Below the pieces are notes generated by a model. It was given only the letters and a program-made list of their open reading frames with translations. It made no database searches and was not told where the DNA came from. Positions 4,926 through 6,357 of a stretch of DNA of 6,357 bases are shown here, in pieces. Positions within the stretch are counted from its first letter, which is position 1, and each line of letters begins with the position of its first letter. The stretch covers positions 1 through 6,357 of the forward strand of contig DVJH01000189.1 in the NCBI GenBank assembly GCA_018710795.1, read 5' to 3'. Both the position numbers and the translations under genes were made by a program. The DNA is from Candidatus Galligastranaerophilus gallistercoris (GTDB lineage Bacteria; Cyanobacteriota; Vampirovibrionia; Gastranaerophilales; Gastranaerophilaceae).

Positions 4926-4932
4926 TAGAATT

Positions 4933-5985
4933 TTGATTAACAATTTTAAAACGCTCACAAGGGCATACAGCCTTCCCGTTTCCATTACCCCGTTTTTAAT
5001 AGCTTTTTGCTGCGCTTATCAAACAAACGGATTTTCCGACACAAGCTATATGTTTGGAGCAAATGCGCTTCTTATATTAATTGCAATAATTCTTGTGCAT
5101 CTCGGCGGAAATCTTTTTGACGATTATTCGGATGTTTTAAAAGAATTAAGAAGCGGCAAAAGCCTGAATGAAATCAATTTCAGAAATAAAGAAAAAGCAA
5201 AGCTGATTTTAAACAAAACCTATTCAATGAAAACAGTCGGTAAAATCCTTGCCGTTATGTTTGCCGTTCCGATTCTGACGGGAATTTATTTTACCGTTCT
5301 TAAAGGCGGTGTTATTCTGGGTTTAATGATTTTATCGGGAATTTTATGCCTTTTTTATCCGAAAAGCGCCAAATACGGACTCGGCGAAATTACCGTAGGT
5401 TTAATTTTCGGGCCGCTTCTTATCAACGGAACATATTACGCTCTTACGGGCAACTTTGACCCGCAAACGGTATATTTTTCAATAGCATCGGGGCTTATGA
5501 CAACAATTTTGCTTATGGCGCACAGCATTATGGATTACGAATATGATATTACAACCGATAAAAAAACAATCCCCGTAATGATTAAAAATAAACCCGCCGC
5601 AATTAATTTTATCGGATTTGTAATTTTGGCGGCATATCTTTTTATCATTTATACGGTGATTGAATACAACACATGCAAATTGTTCCTTCTTCCCGTAATA
5701 TTAACTCTTCCTCTGTCAATTAAACTCGTTAATTCTTTATATGATTATATAAATATTAAAAATGTTCAATTTATTCCGAAGTGGTATATGGGCATTATGG
5801 AAAATTGGGAAGAAATCAAAAGAAATAATATGGCTTATTTTATGTACAGATTTTATCTTGCAAGAAATTTAGCCTCAATCTTTAATATTATTCTTGCAAT
5901 CGTATGCCTGCTTTGTTTTAGCCCGGCAGGGGTAACAAAAATACAACAATTGGAAATCATCCGCACAATTAATATTCAATTTTAA
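4933..5985 (+). CDS. UbiA-family prenyltransferase, MenA-like (TTG start)
   Basis: This is an integral membrane prenyltransferase of the UbiA superfamily, which joins a polyprenyl diphosphate to an aromatic or other acceptor. In the 350-residue product the first aspartate-rich motif is NLFDDYSD (60-67) and the second is DYEYDITTDKKTIP (201-214). These are the magnesium-diphosphate binding sites. YGLGEITVGLIFGPLLINGT (148-167) strongly resembles MenA, the 1,4-dihydroxy-2-naphthoate polyprenyltransferase of menaquinone synthesis. Several hydrophobic membrane segments are evident (about 16-30, 43-58, 105-123, 126-141, 183-198, 226-242, 250-266 and 315-333). A polar loop at about 270-312 makes it longer than typical MenA (about 300). 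The TTG at 4933 is preferred because GAGGA lies 7 bases upstream; a TTG at 4909 has no ribosome binding site and sits at the predicted transcription start. The acceptor is not provable from sequence, so no symbol is given. Confidence 0.88.
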   Translation: MINNFKTLTRAYSLPVSITPFLIAFCCAYQTNGFSDTSYMFGANALLILIAIILVHLGGNLFDDYSDVLKELRSGKSLNEINFRNKEKAKLILNKTYSMKTVGKILAVMFAVPILTGIYFTVLKGGVILGLMILSGILCLFYPKSAKYGLGEITVGLIFGPLLINGTYYALTGNFDPQTVYFSIASGLMTTILLMAHSIMDYEYDITTDKKTIPVMIKNKPAAINFIGFVILAAYLFIIYTVIEYNTCKLFLLPVILTLPLSIKLVNSLYDYINIKNVQFIPKWYMGIMENWEEIKRNNMAYFMYRFYLARNLASIFNIILAIVCLLCFSPAGVTKIQQLEIIRTINIQF

Positions 5986-5995
5986 GGAGAATAAA

Positions 5996-6357
5996 ATGAC
6001 CGATTTTATGCTGACGACAACAAGTTTTAAAGACGGCGACACGCTTCCTTTCGAGCAGATTTATAAAGGCCATGGCTGCGACGGAGGAAATACTTCTCCC
6101 GATTTAAAATGGGAAAACGCACCCGAGGATACAAAAAGTTTTGCAATAATTATGCATGACCCCGATGCCCCCGTTAAAAACGGCTGGTACCACTGGATTG
6201 TATTAAACATACCGAAAGAAACGACAAGTCTTGAGAAAGGACAAAAAATTAAATCACCAATGTTTGAAACGATGACAAGTTTTAACGAAACGGGCTACGG
6301 CGGCGCCTGCCCCCCGATAGGACACGGCGTCCACCATTATAATTTTAAAGTTTACGC
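5996..6357 (+). CDS. YbhB/YbcL-family PEBP-like protein, 3' end cut by window edge
   Basis: The 120 visible residues belong to the bacterial phosphatidylethanolamine-binding protein family (Raf kinase inhibitor-like, YbhB/YbcL type), whose members are usually about 150-180 residues. Their physiological role in bacteria is poorly defined. Conserved ligand-pocket motifs are present: GGNTSPDLKWENAP (31-44), IIMHDPDAP (51-59), NGWYHWIVLNIP (62-73) and TGYGGACPPIGHGVHHYNFK (99-118). There is no signal peptide, so it is probably cytoplasmic. The ATG is 10 bp after the prenyltransferase stop codon with AAGGAG between them, so the two genes are likely co-transcribed. Pairing with a prenyltransferase suggests, but does not show, a lipid-related role. 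Confidence 0.93.
   Translation, partial: MTDFMLTTTSFKDGDTLPFEQIYKGHGCDGGNTSPDLKWENAPEDTKSFAIIMHDPDAPVKNGWYHWIVLNIPKETTSLEKGQKIKSPMFETMTSFNETGYGGACPPIGHGVHHYNFKVY

Larger units (their letters stand above)
4621..4932. other. Divergent AT-rich intergenic region between infA and the prenyltransferase
   Basis: This 312-bp region separates two divergent genes and must hold both 5' regions. It is strongly AT-rich with a T-run-rich plus strand at about 4727-4755. It contains the candidate infA promoter, the prenyltransferase promoter, an imperfectly spaced pair of inverted arms (4759-4789) and a short palindrome (4831-4843). I see no RNA gene, terminator or riboswitch motif. Confidence 0.8.

Noticed and set aside
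4909..4932. Prenyltransferase start at the TTG at 4909
   Set aside because: It coincides with the predicted transcription start and lacks a ribosome binding site, while the TTG at 4933 has GAGGA at 7 bases.

Overview
The window is AT-rich bacterial DNA with two divergent gene blocks. On the minus strand, from about 4666 down to the left edge, runs a ribosomal/transcription operon: infA, rpmJ, rpsM, rpsK, rpsD, rpoA, rplQ, truA and rplM (rplM cut by the window edge). On the plus strand, from about 4900 to the right edge, lie a UbiA-family (MenA-like) prenyltransferase and the start of a YbhB/YbcL-type PEBP gene.

Organism: RpoA has cyanobacterium-like wording in its N-terminal domain, S4 is the zinc-free type, and truA-rplM follows rplQ. 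With the low GC and plain AGGAG ribosome binding sites, this suggests a non-photosynthetic relative of Cyanobacteria (Vampirovibrionia/Melainabacteria, for example Gastranaerophilales). This is inference from remembered family sequences; a Clostridia-like lineage is the main alternative, since it shares rpsD between rpsK and rpoA.

Layout: 1-322 is rplM (partial); 322-1101 truA; 1105-1533 rplQ; 1558-2538 rpoA; 2553-3155 rpsD; 3174-3560 rpsK; 3593-3961 rpsM. Then comes a 311-bp spacer (3962-4272) holding an imperfect 51/54-bp tandem repeat, a perfect AT-rich inverted repeat and a GC-rich block. Next are rpmJ (4273-4389) and infA (4405-4620), a 312-bp divergent promoter region (4621-4932), the prenyltransferase (4933-5985) and the PEBP gene (5996 to the edge). 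Gene spacing in the minus-strand operon is tight (from a 1-base overlap to 32 bp) except for the repeat-filled spacer.

How the genes work together: the minus-strand genes supply small-subunit proteins S13, S11 and S4, large-subunit proteins L36, L17 and L13, initiation factor IF-1, the RNA polymerase alpha subunit and a tRNA pseudouridine synthase. They are probably transcribed as one unit, with a possible second control point in the spacer before rpsM. The plus-strand pair is probably a separate lipid/quinone-related transcription unit. Nothing here is a convincing new defence or mobile system. The oddest item is the repeat-bearing spacer inside the ribosomal operon. Smaller oddities are an insertion in L17, a divergent TruA active-site neighbourhood, and three TTG starts.
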